Shown: positions 1 to 6,186 of the stretch, one piece after another
Numbering within the stretch: the first letter of the stretch is position 1
Layout: every line of letters starts with the position of its first letter
Source: Cyanothece sp. UBA12306
Lineage (GTDB): Bacteria > Cyanobacteriota > Cyanobacteriia > Cyanobacteriales > Microcystaceae
Assembly: GCA_003448685.1 (NCBI GenBank)
Contig: DLXW01000103.1
Location: forward strand, 2,998-9,197
DNA length: 6,200 nucleotides
Direction: 5' to 3'
Program-made: the position numbers and the translations under genes
The notes under the pieces: generated by a model
What the model saw: the letters and a program-made list of their open reading frames with translations, nothing else
What the model was told of the DNA's origin: nothing
Databases searched by the model: none

Positions 1-21
1 CCAAAATCTAAAATCCAAAAT
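1..21. repeat. Short tandem heptanucleotide repeat (three CYAAAAT units)
   Basis: Three back-to-back 7-bp units (CCAAAAT, CTAAAAT, CCAAAAT) fill positions 1-21 and end 21 bp before the menG start codon. Degenerate heptamer tandems of this sort (STRR type) are common between genes in cyanobacteria. The array starts exactly at the window edge, so its full length is unknown. It may lie in the menG leader or mark the preceding intergenic region; nothing here shows a function. Confidence 0.6.
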
Positions 22-42
22 TATTTTAAATGGAAACCCTCT

Positions 43-753
43 ATGACTGATTCAACTTGGCATTCTGCTAATGAAATTCAAGGGATTTTTGATCGCATTG
101 CTCCTGTATACGATCAGTTAAATAATACCCTAAGTTTAGGGCAGCATCGTATCTGGAAACTAATGGCAGTTAAATGGAGTGAACCCCAATCAGGGAATTT
201 TGGATTAGATTTATGCTGTGGAAGTGGAGATTTAGCTCAATTATTAGCCCGTAAAGTTGGAAAAACAGGAAAAGTAGTGGGGTTAGATTTTTCCCAAGAA
301 CAGTTAGCGATCGCTCATCAACGGAGTAAGGAAAAATATCCTTTTCTTCCCCTAGAATGGATAGAAGGAGATGCTCTTAATTTGCCCTTTGCGGACAATA
401 GTTTTGATTGTGCAACAATGGGCTATGGACTGCGGAATGTAACCGATATTCCCCGTTGTTTAGGACAATTACATCGTGTTCTTAAGTCAGGATCAAAAGT
501 ATCTATTTTAGATTTCCATCGTCCCTCTCAACCCTGGATGCGTAGCTTTCAAGAGTGGTATTTACAAAACTTTGTTGTCCCTACAGCAGACAAGTTTGGT
601 TTAACAGAAGAATACGCCTACATTAATCCCAGTTTAGAAAGGTTTCCTACAGGTTCCGAACAAGTTAAATTAGCCTACCAAGCAGGATTTACCCATGCTA
701 TCCATTATCCTATTGCTATGGGGATGATGGGGGTTTTAGTAGCCACTAAGTAG
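43..753 (+). CDS. menG: Demethylphylloquinone/demethylmenaquinone C-methyltransferase (UbiE/MenG family)
   Basis: This 236-residue protein is a class I SAM-dependent methyltransferase that would carry out the last step of phylloquinone (or menaquinone) synthesis, methylating the naphthoquinone ring; in cyanobacteria the product is the A1 electron carrier of photosystem I. Visible signatures are the UbiE N-terminal motif YDQLNNTLSLGQHRIWK (residues 23-39), the SAM-binding loop LDLCCGSGD (55-63), an acidic ribose-binding position at D82 in GLDFS, EGDALNLPF (108-116) and the UbiE motif YGLRNVTD (128-135), followed by SILDFHRP (154-161). Length and motif order are normal for the family. The ATG at 43 is preceded by a weak GGAA seven bases upstream and gives the expected N-terminus. 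A paralogue acting on another quinone cannot be fully excluded, but the motifs fit MenG/UbiE best. Confidence 0.93.
   Translation: MTDSTWHSANEIQGIFDRIAPVYDQLNNTLSLGQHRIWKLMAVKWSEPQSGNFGLDLCCGSGDLAQLLARKVGKTGKVVGLDFSQEQLAIAHQRSKEKYPFLPLEWIEGDALNLPFADNSFDCATMGYGLRNVTDIPRCLGQLHRVLKSGSKVSILDFHRPSQPWMRSFQEWYLQNFVVPTADKFGLTEEYAYINPSLERFPTGSEQVKLAYQAGFTHAIHYPIAMGMMGVLVATK
307..314. repeat. HIP1 palindrome
   Basis: Exact GCGATCGC octamer inside menG. HIP1 is strongly over-represented in many cyanobacterial genomes, and its presence supports the taxonomic reading of this AT-rich window. Confidence 0.8.
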
Positions 754-819
754 GAGAGTGGAACCGTGGTAGAGTAGGGAAAATATATTTTAGTATAGTA
801 TCTATTATTTTCATAAATT

Positions 820-1275
820 ATGTCATCTAAACAAGTTTTTGAACAATCAATTTATATTAATGCTAGTGCTACTATTGTTGAGCGATGTATTACTGATTTA
901 GAATTAATGCACCGCTGGTTAAATCCTGCGTTGCAATGTAAACCTATTAGAAAATGGTCAACAGAAATTGGAGGAAAGAGTCGATTTATTATTAAAATTC
1001 CCTTAATTAATCCCACTTTATATAGTCAAGTTGTAGAAAGGAAACCAGGGTTAATTGTGTGGCAATTTGAAGGGTTCTTTAAAGGACGCGATCGCTGGGA
1101 ATGTTTACCTACTACTACTGGAACACAATTAATTAACCGTTTTGAATTTGAGATTCCTAACCCCATTGTTGCTTGGGGATTTAATCAATTTGCAGCAAAT
1201 TGGACGAAAGCTGATATGCAAGCTCAATTAAGGCGATTAAAAAGAGTTGCCGAAGAAATTTATCAATTGAAATAA
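820..1275 (+). CDS. SRPBCC (START/Bet v1-like) family protein
   Basis: This 151-residue protein looks like a single SRPBCC-fold domain, a helix-grip fold that encloses hydrophobic ligands. The order of elements fits: a first strand with the family-like opening SIYINASATIVERCITDLELMHRW (residues 10-33), where an 'I-x-A-x-x-x-V' strand leads into a short helix and an aromatic 'H-x-W'; a strand-rich middle with IGGKSRFIIK (50-59) and GLIVWQFEG (77-85); RFEFEIPNP (107-115); and a long amphipathic C-terminal helix (about 121-150) that would cover the pocket. No signal peptide or membrane segment is visible, so it is probably cytosolic. Ligand and reaction are unknown, since many such proteins only bind or carry lipids. 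It lies 66 bp after menG on the same strand, so co-transcription is possible but unproven. The ATG at 820 has no clear Shine-Dalgarno sequence, which is common in cyanobacteria. Confidence 0.8.
   Translation: MSSKQVFEQSIYINASATIVERCITDLELMHRWLNPALQCKPIRKWSTEIGGKSRFIIKIPLINPTLYSQVVERKPGLIVWQFEGFFKGRDRWECLPTTTGTQLINRFEFEIPNPIVAWGFNQFAANWTKADMQAQLRRLKRVAEEIYQLK
1088..1095. repeat. HIP1 palindrome
   Basis: Exact GCGATCGC octamer within the SRPBCC gene; second of three exact copies in the window. Confidence 0.8.
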
Positions 1276-1296
1276 AGAACGAGGATATTGAACAGT

Positions 1297-1968
1297 TTAT
1301 TCTTCTGGAGACGACTGGAGATAATTTTTATCTGTATTTATCTGTTTGATCGCTTCCCTTAACTGAGGAGAAGCTTCGCCCCATTTTGAGATAAATTTAA
1401 CCATATCAAGTAAGGGAACATCTATCAGAAATATTCTATTATCAGGGATAACATATAAATTGCCAACAGTAGGAGTAGGTATAGTGGGAACAAAAACTGT
1501 GTGCATCCCATTATCATGTTTTTCAATTAAAAATGCTGGAGATAAAGATTGATAAGTTTCCCCAAGACAGACGAATGCTGCTCCTAAAGTTTCTGATTGT
1601 TCTAGTTTAGCAACACGATTGGTTAAGCTACGAATTAATAGATAACCTGGAATCTTTTTTAAAATAGGTTCAATGGTTTTTTTGACAATTATAGAATAAC
1701 GGGTTTTTAAAATAACTCCTGCTATAAAACAAAGTAAAACAAAAAGAAACAAAGAAACGGGAACAGCAATAGCATTATTATCAATTCCTAATAAATTACT
1801 AATAGGTTTTAGTAAAACAACAACTAAACCAATCAGTGCTTTGACTGTTTTATTAAAGGTTAAAATGGCTAAATAAGCAGGAAGGACTACCAAAAAACCA
1901 CCGATAAAAGTAGTACGGATTAATTTAGCTAAATTAGATATTTTTTTTTCTTCAGTTTCTAGGTGCAT
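1297..1968 (-). CDS. DUF502 family membrane protein
   Basis: This 223-residue protein has the layout of the DUF502 family, which is found in many bacteria and includes the plant COV1-like membrane proteins; its biochemical role is not established. A short charged N-terminus is followed by a hydrophobic segment at about residues 21-38 and a second at about 67-87, giving two predicted membrane helices. The soluble C-terminal part carries the family's most recognisable stretch, VFVPTIPTPTVGNLYVIP (158-175), followed by FLIDVPLLDMVKFISKWGE (about 180-198), matching the usual proline-rich PTxPxPTxG strand and the 'D-x-x-x-x-D-x-x-K-x-I-x-S-x-G'-like end. The gene converges on the SRPBCC gene, with 21 bp between the stop codons and no clear hairpin between them. 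The ATG at 1968 has no visible Shine-Dalgarno; a TATAGT at 1985-1990 on the - strand could be a -10 box but has no good -35 partner. Confidence 0.88.
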   Translation of the reverse strand: MHLETEEKKISNLAKLIRTTFIGGFLVVLPAYLAILTFNKTVKALIGLVVVLLKPISNLLGIDNNAIAVPVSLFLFVLLCFIAGVILKTRYSIIVKKTIEPILKKIPGYLLIRSLTNRVAKLEQSETLGAAFVCLGETYQSLSPAFLIEKHDNGMHTVFVPTIPTPTVGNLYVIPDNRIFLIDVPLLDMVKFISKWGEASPQLREAIKQINTDKNYLQSSPEE

Positions 1969-2064
1969 ATTAGTTAAATGTGAGACTATACATCAAGATT
2001 CTTTTCTTCCACACTCCTAATATTCTCTGATCTAGAGCAAATTTTAATGGCAATTGGGATAAGC

Positions 2065-2094
2065 AGGGGAGGTGATTTTTCTCTTTTCTCCCCT
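2065..2094. repeat. 7-bp inverted repeat with T-rich loop
   Basis: AGGGGAG at 2065-2071 is the exact reverse complement of CTCCCCT at 2088-2094, separated by 16 bases rich in T on the + strand. It lies in the 171-bp gap between the start of the DUF502 gene and the end of the HdeA-like gene. Neither strand has a T-run directly after the second arm, so it does not look like a normal intrinsic terminator. It could be an RNA hairpin or protein-binding dyad upstream of the DUF502 gene, or chance. Confidence 0.35.
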
Positions 2095-2099
2095 ACATT

Positions 2100-2142
2100 A
2101 AAAAAAGAGGGTTTTGAGCAAAACTTAATCACTTCTTGATTA
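2100..2142 (-). terminator. Possible terminator region after the HdeA-like gene
   Basis: Reading on the - strand, a perfect 6-bp stem (TAATCA, loop AGAAG, TGATTA; 2126-2142) spans the stop codon. A second 5-bp stem (GTTTT, loop GCTC, AAAAC; 2111-2124) follows, and after a further four bases comes a run of seven T (2100-2106). The stems are AT-rich and weak, and the T-run is not directly next to the second stem, so this is only a moderate candidate for an intrinsic terminator separating the HdeA-like gene from the DUF502 gene. Confidence 0.35.
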
Positions 2143-2442
2143 GCGGGTTTTTTCAAAAACAGACATCAATTTACTTGTGGGTTTTGCAATACACATTTCT
2201 AACACTTTATCTGTTTGATTAGCTATTTTTTCACTATTCAACATTGTAGTATTACTTTTTCCTAGCATTACTCCATGAAAGAAGACTAAAGTAGAGTCTC
2301 TTTGATCTCCTTCCATCAAAAGGAGATCCTTACAAGTAATAGTTGTAATATCGAACATTTTTTCGGCTCTAACTTGTGTAGTAGACACACCAAAACCGAA
2401 TAATGTAAATAGCATCATAACTGAGATTGTTCTCTTGTTCAT
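2140..2442 (-). CDS. HdeA/HdeB-like exported small protein
   Basis: This 100-residue protein has a classic signal peptide: basic MNKR, a hydrophobic core at about 7-20, and a likely cleavage after VRA (residue 26). The mature domain is about 74 residues. It contains TCKDLLLME (36-44), FFHGVMLGKSN (54-64) and VLEMCIAKPTSKLMSVFEK (80-98), the pattern of HdeA/HdeB-family proteins ('TCxDFL', a central G-x-x-x-G-K segment, a second Cys followed by a proline and a last helix). Its only cysteines, C37 and C84, lie 47 residues apart, close to the spacing of the single disulfide in E. coli HdeA. HdeA and HdeB are periplasmic acid-stress chaperones in enterics; in distant relatives like this one that function is only an inference. 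The start is well supported: GAGGAAA (2451-2457) is a good Shine-Dalgarno 8 bases before the ATG. A glycine-zipper gene lies 97 bp upstream on the same strand. Confidence 0.75.
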   Translation of the reverse strand: MNKRTISVMMLFTLFGFGVSTTQVRAEKMFDITTITCKDLLLMEGDQRDSTLVFFHGVMLGKSNTTMLNSEKIANQTDKVLEMCIAKPTSKLMSVFEKTR

Positions 2443-2450
2443 GGGGAAGA

Positions 2451-2457
2451 TTTCCTC
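2451..2457 (-). promoter_or_regulatory. Ribosome binding site of the HdeA-like gene
   Basis: GAGGAAA on the - strand, 8 bases before the ATG at 2442. It is the only clear Shine-Dalgarno sequence before any gene in the window, fixes the start that includes the signal peptide, and suggests efficient translation of this small exported protein. Confidence 0.65.
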
Positions 2458-2539
2458 AAATTAAATAACAAAATAATTGGGGTTGAGTTTTTAGTTTTTC
2501 TCGATTTTGGGTAATAAAACCTTTAAAAAAGATGTTGGC

Positions 2540-2866
2540 TTAATAGGGAGTTACTGTTGCCCCTCTCATGCAGTCATTAAAAGCAATATCATACAATTCA
2601 TCTCTATTTCTAGCACGTCTAGAACTATTAGAAATACCTCCTATTATTGCACCAACTTTGGCTGCATCCCTAGCAAAATTGCGATCGCCAAAGATTTCTC
2701 CGACGACTCCTGCACGAATTCCTCCCCGTGCTGCACCTGTTATTAGTCCACCACCACGACGAGATTCTCTATCTTTTTGTAATTTTTTAGAGATTAACTG
2801 CTTTCTTAAGGTTAACCCACTGCAAACCCTGTATATTTTCTCACTAACTGAGTTGAAAACGCTCAA
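2540..2866 (-). CDS. Glycine-zipper protein, 5' end uncertain and perhaps truncated
   Basis: The open frame gives 108 residues if a TTG at 2866 is used. No ATG or GTG lies in frame before the zipper, and a TGA stop sits two codons upstream of the TTG. Residues 38-77 form a glycine-rich stretch with repeated G-x-x-x-G spacing (G44/G48, G49/G53, G56/G60, G72/G76), the pattern of glycine-zipper segments that pack in or against membranes. The arginine-rich patch SSRRARNRDE (81-90) and the ending LYDIAFNDCMRG (91-102) resemble the C-terminal 'YxxAFxxCMxxRGY' seen in exported glycine-zipper proteins. Those relatives normally begin with a signal peptide; here the first 35 residues are polar and basic. 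The gene either uses a rare TTG start or has lost its true 5' end. It starts 20 bp after the permease stop and lies 97 bp before the HdeA-like gene. Family is fairly sure, intactness is not. Confidence 0.55.
   Translation of the reverse strand: MSVFNSVSEKIYRVCSGLTLRKQLISKKLQKDRESRRGGGLITGAARGGIRAGVVGEIFGDRNFARDAAKVGAIIGGISNSSRRARNRDELYDIAFNDCMRGATVTPY
2681..2688. repeat. HIP1 palindrome
   Basis: Exact GCGATCGC octamer inside the glycine-zipper gene (coding for part of GDRNF on the - strand), showing that this region shares the genome's HIP1 signature. Confidence 0.8.
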
Positions 2867-2872
2867 TGATCA

Positions 2873-2878
2873 ATTATA
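2873..2878 (-). promoter_or_regulatory. Possible -10 box before the glycine-zipper gene
   Basis: A perfect TATAAT on the - strand in the short gap after the permease stop codon. The best -35 partner at 17-bp spacing is TTAAGC (2896-2901), only three of six consensus bases and inside the permease gene. Transcription from here would begin at about the TTG at 2866, giving an almost leaderless message. In AT-rich DNA the match may be chance. Confidence 0.25.
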
Positions 2879-2886
2879 ATGAGCGG

Positions 2887-4584
2887 TTAAAAACGGCTTA
2901 AAAATATGCCAATCAACCCTTCTGCTAAGACACAGTAAATCAATGGAAGGAGAACCCTTTGAATTACTAAACCTTCTCCTCTAATTAGACCAACAGTGGC
3001 ACAAACAGATACTATATTATTAATCGAAAACATACTTCCTGAAGAAGAACCACCTGCTTGTAAAGCAACCATTAAACTTTGAAGGGTTCCAGTTTGTTCT
3101 GCCACTCCAAATTGAAATAAAGAAAACATCATATTACTGACAGTGGTACTTCCGGCAATAAAAGTGCCAATTGCTCCCATTAAAGGTGCAAATAGCGGCC
3201 AAATACCCCCTAACAGATGAGAAATTCCCATCGCTAAAGTTAAAGGCATACTTTTGAGTTCAAGAGCATTGATTTCTGAATTAACAAATACAGTTGCTAG
3301 AGAAACAGCACCTAAAGTTGCTATAGTTGCATTTTTTAAAGTTAAGAAAGTGCGACTAAGCGAATTGATGATTCTTTGTTTTCCCATGTAATGGAAAAAA
3401 TAGGTGATCACAACCACTAAAATAAAACTTGATGCTGGAAGATAGAGAGGTTGAACTATTGTACTAATAGGGGTTTCTAAGATATTATTCCATTGCCATT
3501 TTACTGATAATAAAAAAGCTCGAACTGGAAAAATAGGCAACCGGGAAAGGATTAATAAACATCCGACTAAAATATAAGGAACCCAAGCCTTTTTCAGTCC
3601 AATAGGATGAGTTCTAGGTCGTGTCGTTGACTTGATTGGTATTCCCCAAGTTTCATTCCATTCAGATGATGGGGGAAAGTCCCAAACTTTTTGGGGTTGG
3701 CAAAAACCTCGTTTTAAAACTAAGGTAATCACAATCAAACTGATTAAACCTGCCAATAGGGAAGGAAACTCTGCTCCTAAAAAGAAAGCCGTTAAAATAA
3801 AGGTCAGGAAAAAACAGAATCCTGCTAACAAAGCCAAAGGCCAAACTTCTAACCCTTCTCGCCAAGAATGATTTTTGCCAAAAAATCTAGTCAACATCAT
3901 CACCATAATTAACGGCATCAAAATTCCGACTAAACCATGAATAACAGCAGTTTTTTGGGCTATTTGACTTAAATACTGCTCAAAAGTTAGATTCAGTTCG
4001 GCTAAACGTTGATTGACAACTGGTAAATCGTTTAGCCCTAAACCTGTGGCCACCCCCAACAATAAGGGTGTTCCCACGGCACCAAAACAAGAAGGAATTC
4101 CTTGTGCCGGCAAAGATACTAAGACCGCAGCCAAAGGAGGAAAGCCCAAGGCCACTAATAATGGCGCGCAAATAGCCGCAGGAGTCCCAAATCCGGCTGC
4201 TCCTTCGAGAAATGAGCCAAAACACCAAGCAATAATAATGGCTTTAATGCGTCGATCTCCAGATAACTGTAATAGTCCTTGACAAATAGTTGATAAAGCC
4301 CCTGATTCAACTAAGGTGTTTAAAAGTAATATTGCTCCAAATAGAATATAAAGAATTTGGCAAGCGGTGATTGCGCCATCAATGGTAGCAGCCATAATTT
4401 GCTCGATTGGAACTTGCCAAATAATTGCAGCATTAAACACCGTAATTAAATAAACTAAAGGCATGGCCTTCTGGGCAGGCCATCTTTTAATGACCAAGAA
4501 GAAAAATACACAGATTAGAGGAATCAGAGCTATGATTGTATAAAAAAATAGTTTCATGGGATGATCATCAACAATATTTTCCAT
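2887..4584 (-). CDS. L-lactate permease family transporter (LctP/LldP/GlcA type)
   Basis: This 565-residue polytopic membrane protein matches the LctP family, whose members E. coli LldP and GlcA bring L-lactate, D-lactate or glycolate across the inner membrane with protons. The hydrophobic pattern suggests about 12-14 membrane helices from residue 11 to the C-terminus. Family-defining stretches are [20 protein letters not shown] (122-141), [17 protein letters not shown] (157-173), [18 protein letters not shown] (470-487) and [19 protein letters not shown] (509-527). Length is normal (E. coli LldP has about 550 residues), with no frameshift. M10 (codon at 4557) is an alternative start that would remove a short acidic tail; neither start has a clear Shine-Dalgarno. 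In a cyanobacterium the substrate could be glycolate from photorespiration or lactate; the sequence does not decide. The flavoenzyme gene ends 65 bp upstream on the same strand. Confidence 0.92.
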   Translation of the reverse strand: MENIVDDHPMKLFFYTIIALIPLICVFFFLVIKRWPAQKAMPLVYLITVFNAAIIWQVPIEQIMAATIDGAITACQILYILFGAILLLNTLVESGALSTICQGLLQLSGDRRIKAIIIAWCFGSFLEGAAGFGTPAAICAPLLVALGFPPLAAVLVSLPAQGIPSCFGAVGTPLLLGVATGLGLNDLPVVNQRLAELNLTFEQYLSQIAQKTAVIHGLVGILMPLIMVMMLTRFFGKNHSWREGLEVWPLALLAGFCFFLTFILTAFFLGAEFPSLLAGLISLIVITLVLKRGFCQPQKVWDFPPSSEWNETWGIPIKSTTRPRTHPIGLKKAWVPYILVGCLLILSRLPIFPVRAFLLSVKWQWNNILETPISTIVQPLYLPASSFILVVVITYFFHYMGKQRIINSLSRTFLTLKNATIATLGAVSLATVFVNSEINALELKSMPLTLAMGISHLLGGIWPLFAPLMGAIGTFIAGSTTVSNMMFSLFQFGVAEQTGTLQSLMVALQAGGSSSGSMFSINNIVSVCATVGLIRGEGLVIQRVLLPLIYCVLAEGLIGIFLSRF

Positions 4585-4620
4585 TTAATTAGGATATTTT
4601 TGCTTCTAAGCCATTTAATT
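4581..4620. repeat. 10-bp direct repeat around the permease start
   Basis: CCATTTAATT occurs at 4581-4590 and again at 4611-4620, exactly 30 bp apart. On the - strand it reads AATTAAATGG; the nearer copy contains the permease start codon, and the farther copy holds an in-frame ATG that is closed after two codons (ATG GCT TAG). It may be a small duplication or chance in AT-rich DNA. Confidence 0.4.
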
Positions 4621-4623
4621 TAA

Positions 4624-4641
4624 ACAGGGTTGTCACCCCGT
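4624..4641 (-). terminator. Possible weak terminator after the flavoenzyme gene
   Basis: On the - strand ACGGGGT and ACCCTGT pair into a 7-bp stem (one G-U pair) with a 4-base loop GACA, starting 8 bases after the flavoenzyme stop codon. It is followed by TTTAAATTAAAT rather than a solid T-run. It could partly stop transcription before the permease gene, or act as an RNA-stabilising hairpin between the two genes. Confidence 0.4.
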
Positions 4642-4649
4642 GAGTAGAA

Positions 4650-6077
4650 TTACTCTGGTTCAGAATTTAAAGAATAAGTTTCCGTCAAGTTTTTTGAATT
4701 CTCTTTTTGAGACAATAAATTTAATAAAACTCGCAGCAAAATATTAGGAGAAAAAAGCACAGAAGATGGTTTAATCATGTGTATAACTTCAGCAAATACT
4801 TTCAACACTGTAGGATCATTACAAAGCGATCGTTTTACCAAATCCATATAGGAATGAATTAACTTGGTAACTCGAGTAACTTCTCCTCCTACAGTAGTCG
4901 GCCAACATAAGTCTTCCCCTGTAGCCATCAACCAAGGAGTATAATTAACTTGGGCTAATTGCTTTTGAAAACGACGGGAAAGTCCTTGAAGATTTAAGTT
5001 AAATCCCTCAGATTTTTGTTCTTCTAGACAATGTTTAAGAGTTAAAGCTCCCAAAGCTGCTACCGTCATACCTTGGCCATAAACAGGATTAAATGAACAA
5101 ACCCCATCCCCCAAGATGAGGAAATTTTCGGGAAATCTAGAGAGTTTTTCGTAATGTCTAAGCTGGTTTTCTGTGCGTCGATAGCCATAAGCAGGGGATA
5201 GGGGTTGAGCATCTTTAATGATTTGATAAATATCAGGACGACGCAAACTCCGAGCAAATTCTAAAAATCCTTGTTCATCAGTGGGAGGATAATCCTCACC
5301 GACACCTGTTAGCGTTACTATATATTGTTCACCTTCTATAGGAATAATTATCCCACCTCGCTTGCATTGTGTGGCCTTGGGGGTTAAGGTAATACACGTC
5401 CAATCTACCTGATGCTTCAAAGGACCTTGATACCATCGACTTGCGTATCCCAGAAAAGAATTAATCGATTGCTGTTGAGGTTTTTCATAACCAAGACTCT
5501 CTAACCATTGACTTGCTTTCGAGTTACGTCCACTAGCATCAACCGTTAAATCCGCCTTAATGGTAGACTCTTTTCCTTCCCTATCTTTGAACCTCACTCC
5601 TGTTACTATTTGATGGTCATCAGTAGCTAATAATTGACTGACCTGATGGCCTTCCATAATTTTTAAATTAGGGTACTTTCCCAAGCGTTTACAGAGGATA
5701 TTTTCGATCAGATTTCTGGTACAACTCCAGGTAGTTAAATCAGAGCTAAAGCGTGGCCACAAACCATATTCAGAAAGCCAAAGGAAATCTTTGAGGACAT
5801 CAACATGAATAGCTCCTTTTGTAGAAAGTTCTTCAACAAATCCAGGAAATAGTTCCTCAATAATTTGTTTTCCTCGAATCAACAAAAAGTGAGCTTGATT
5901 AGACTGAGGAACTCCTGAACGAGGTTGAGGATGTTGAGGATAATAATCTCGCTCAATGATAGTCACCTGCTCAAAATATTCAGTGAGCATCCTTGCTGCT
6001 AATAGTCCAGCAATGCTACCACCAATAACTACTGCATGGGTATTAGATGACGAGGGGGAAATAGGAAGTTGAGTCAT
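4650..6077 (-). CDS. FAD-dependent monooxygenase-like oxidoreductase
   Basis: This 475-residue protein is a flavoprotein of the aromatic-hydroxylase/epoxidase superfamily. The N-terminal Rossmann motif VVIGGSIAGLLAAR (16-29) with acidic E42 at the end of the second strand binds the ADP part of FAD; RSGVPQSNQAHFLL (53-66) is a stretch typical of LasC-like and related monooxygenases; DLTVDASGRNS (176-186) matches the 'DG' region; and NFLILGDGVCSFNPVYGQGM (318-337) is the second FAD motif that binds the ribityl chain. Length and motif order are normal, so it looks intact. The C-terminal ~100 residues are helical and variable, with an N/S/E-rich tail. No signal peptide is seen, so it should be cytosolic. 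The substrate cannot be read from sequence; hydroxylation or epoxidation of a hydrophobic or polyketide-like compound, or a reductase role, are all possible. No biosynthetic partner genes are visible in the window. Confidence 0.85.
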   Translation of the reverse strand: MTQLPISPSSSNTHAVVIGGSIAGLLAARMLTEYFEQVTIIERDYYPQHPQPRSGVPQSNQAHFLLIRGKQIIEELFPGFVEELSTKGAIHVDVLKDFLWLSEYGLWPRFSSDLTTWSCTRNLIENILCKRLGKYPNLKIMEGHQVSQLLATDDHQIVTGVRFKDREGKESTIKADLTVDASGRNSKASQWLESLGYEKPQQQSINSFLGYASRWYQGPLKHQVDWTCITLTPKATQCKRGGIIIPIEGEQYIVTLTGVGEDYPPTDEQGFLEFARSLRRPDIYQIIKDAQPLSPAYGYRRTENQLRHYEKLSRFPENFLILGDGVCSFNPVYGQGMTVAALGALTLKHCLEEQKSEGFNLNLQGLSRRFQKQLAQVNYTPWLMATGEDLCWPTTVGGEVTRVTKLIHSYMDLVKRSLCNDPTVLKVFAEVIHMIKPSSVLFSPNILLRVLLNLLSQKENSKNLTETYSLNSEPE

Positions 6078-6115
6078 CGGATATATTTAAGAAAAAGCTG
6101 ACTATTTTTCCTCAA

Positions 6116-6144
6116 ATTCTAGGTGATAGAATGATTTTTTTCAA
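6116..6144 (-). promoter_or_regulatory. Predicted sigma70-type promoter of the flavoenzyme gene
   Basis: On the - strand TTGAAA (-35, 6139-6144) and TAGAAT (-10, 6116-6121) are separated by exactly 17 bp, each with five of six consensus bases. Transcription would start near 6109, giving a leader of about 32 bases before the ATG at 6077. It is the best-matching promoter I could find in the window, although AT-rich DNA makes chance matches likely. Confidence 0.45.
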
Positions 6145-6174
6145 TGACTAAGTACCTCAGTTTGATTCAGGCAC

Positions 6175-6186
6175 ATTAATATTAAT
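6175..6186. promoter_or_regulatory. 12-bp palindrome upstream of the flavoenzyme promoter
   Basis: ATTAATATTAAT is a perfect 12-bp palindrome lying 30 bp upstream of the predicted -35 box. Its position would suit an activator or regulator half-site pair, or the promoter of a divergent gene beyond the window, but the motif is pure A/T and could be chance. Confidence 0.2.

Noticed and set aside
754..819. Promoter for the SRPBCC gene in the gap after menG
   Set aside because: TATAGT (794-799) and TATTAT (803-808) resemble -10 boxes, but neither has a -35-like hexamer at a suitable distance; read-through from menG is as likely.
1276..1296. Bidirectional terminator between the convergent SRPBCC and DUF502 genes
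   Set aside because: The 21-bp gap has no inverted repeat or T-run on either strand, so no terminator can be supported from sequence.
2507..2879. Two + strand open frames (2507-2746 and 2568-2879) opposite the glycine-zipper gene
   Set aside because: They are antisense to a frame with recognisable glycine-zipper structure, have low-complexity S/T/P/C-rich translations, no ribosome binding site and no family signature.
3632..4282. Open frames on both strands inside the permease gene (3632-3871, 3662-3865, 3980-4228, 4013-4282)
   Set aside because: The permease frame carries conserved family motifs throughout; the others are short, biased in composition and unrelated to known proteins.
5066..5257. 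63-residue - strand open frame within the flavoenzyme gene
   Set aside because: It is a different frame of the same strand inside a well-supported flavoprotein, covering its FAD-binding region, and shows no features of its own.
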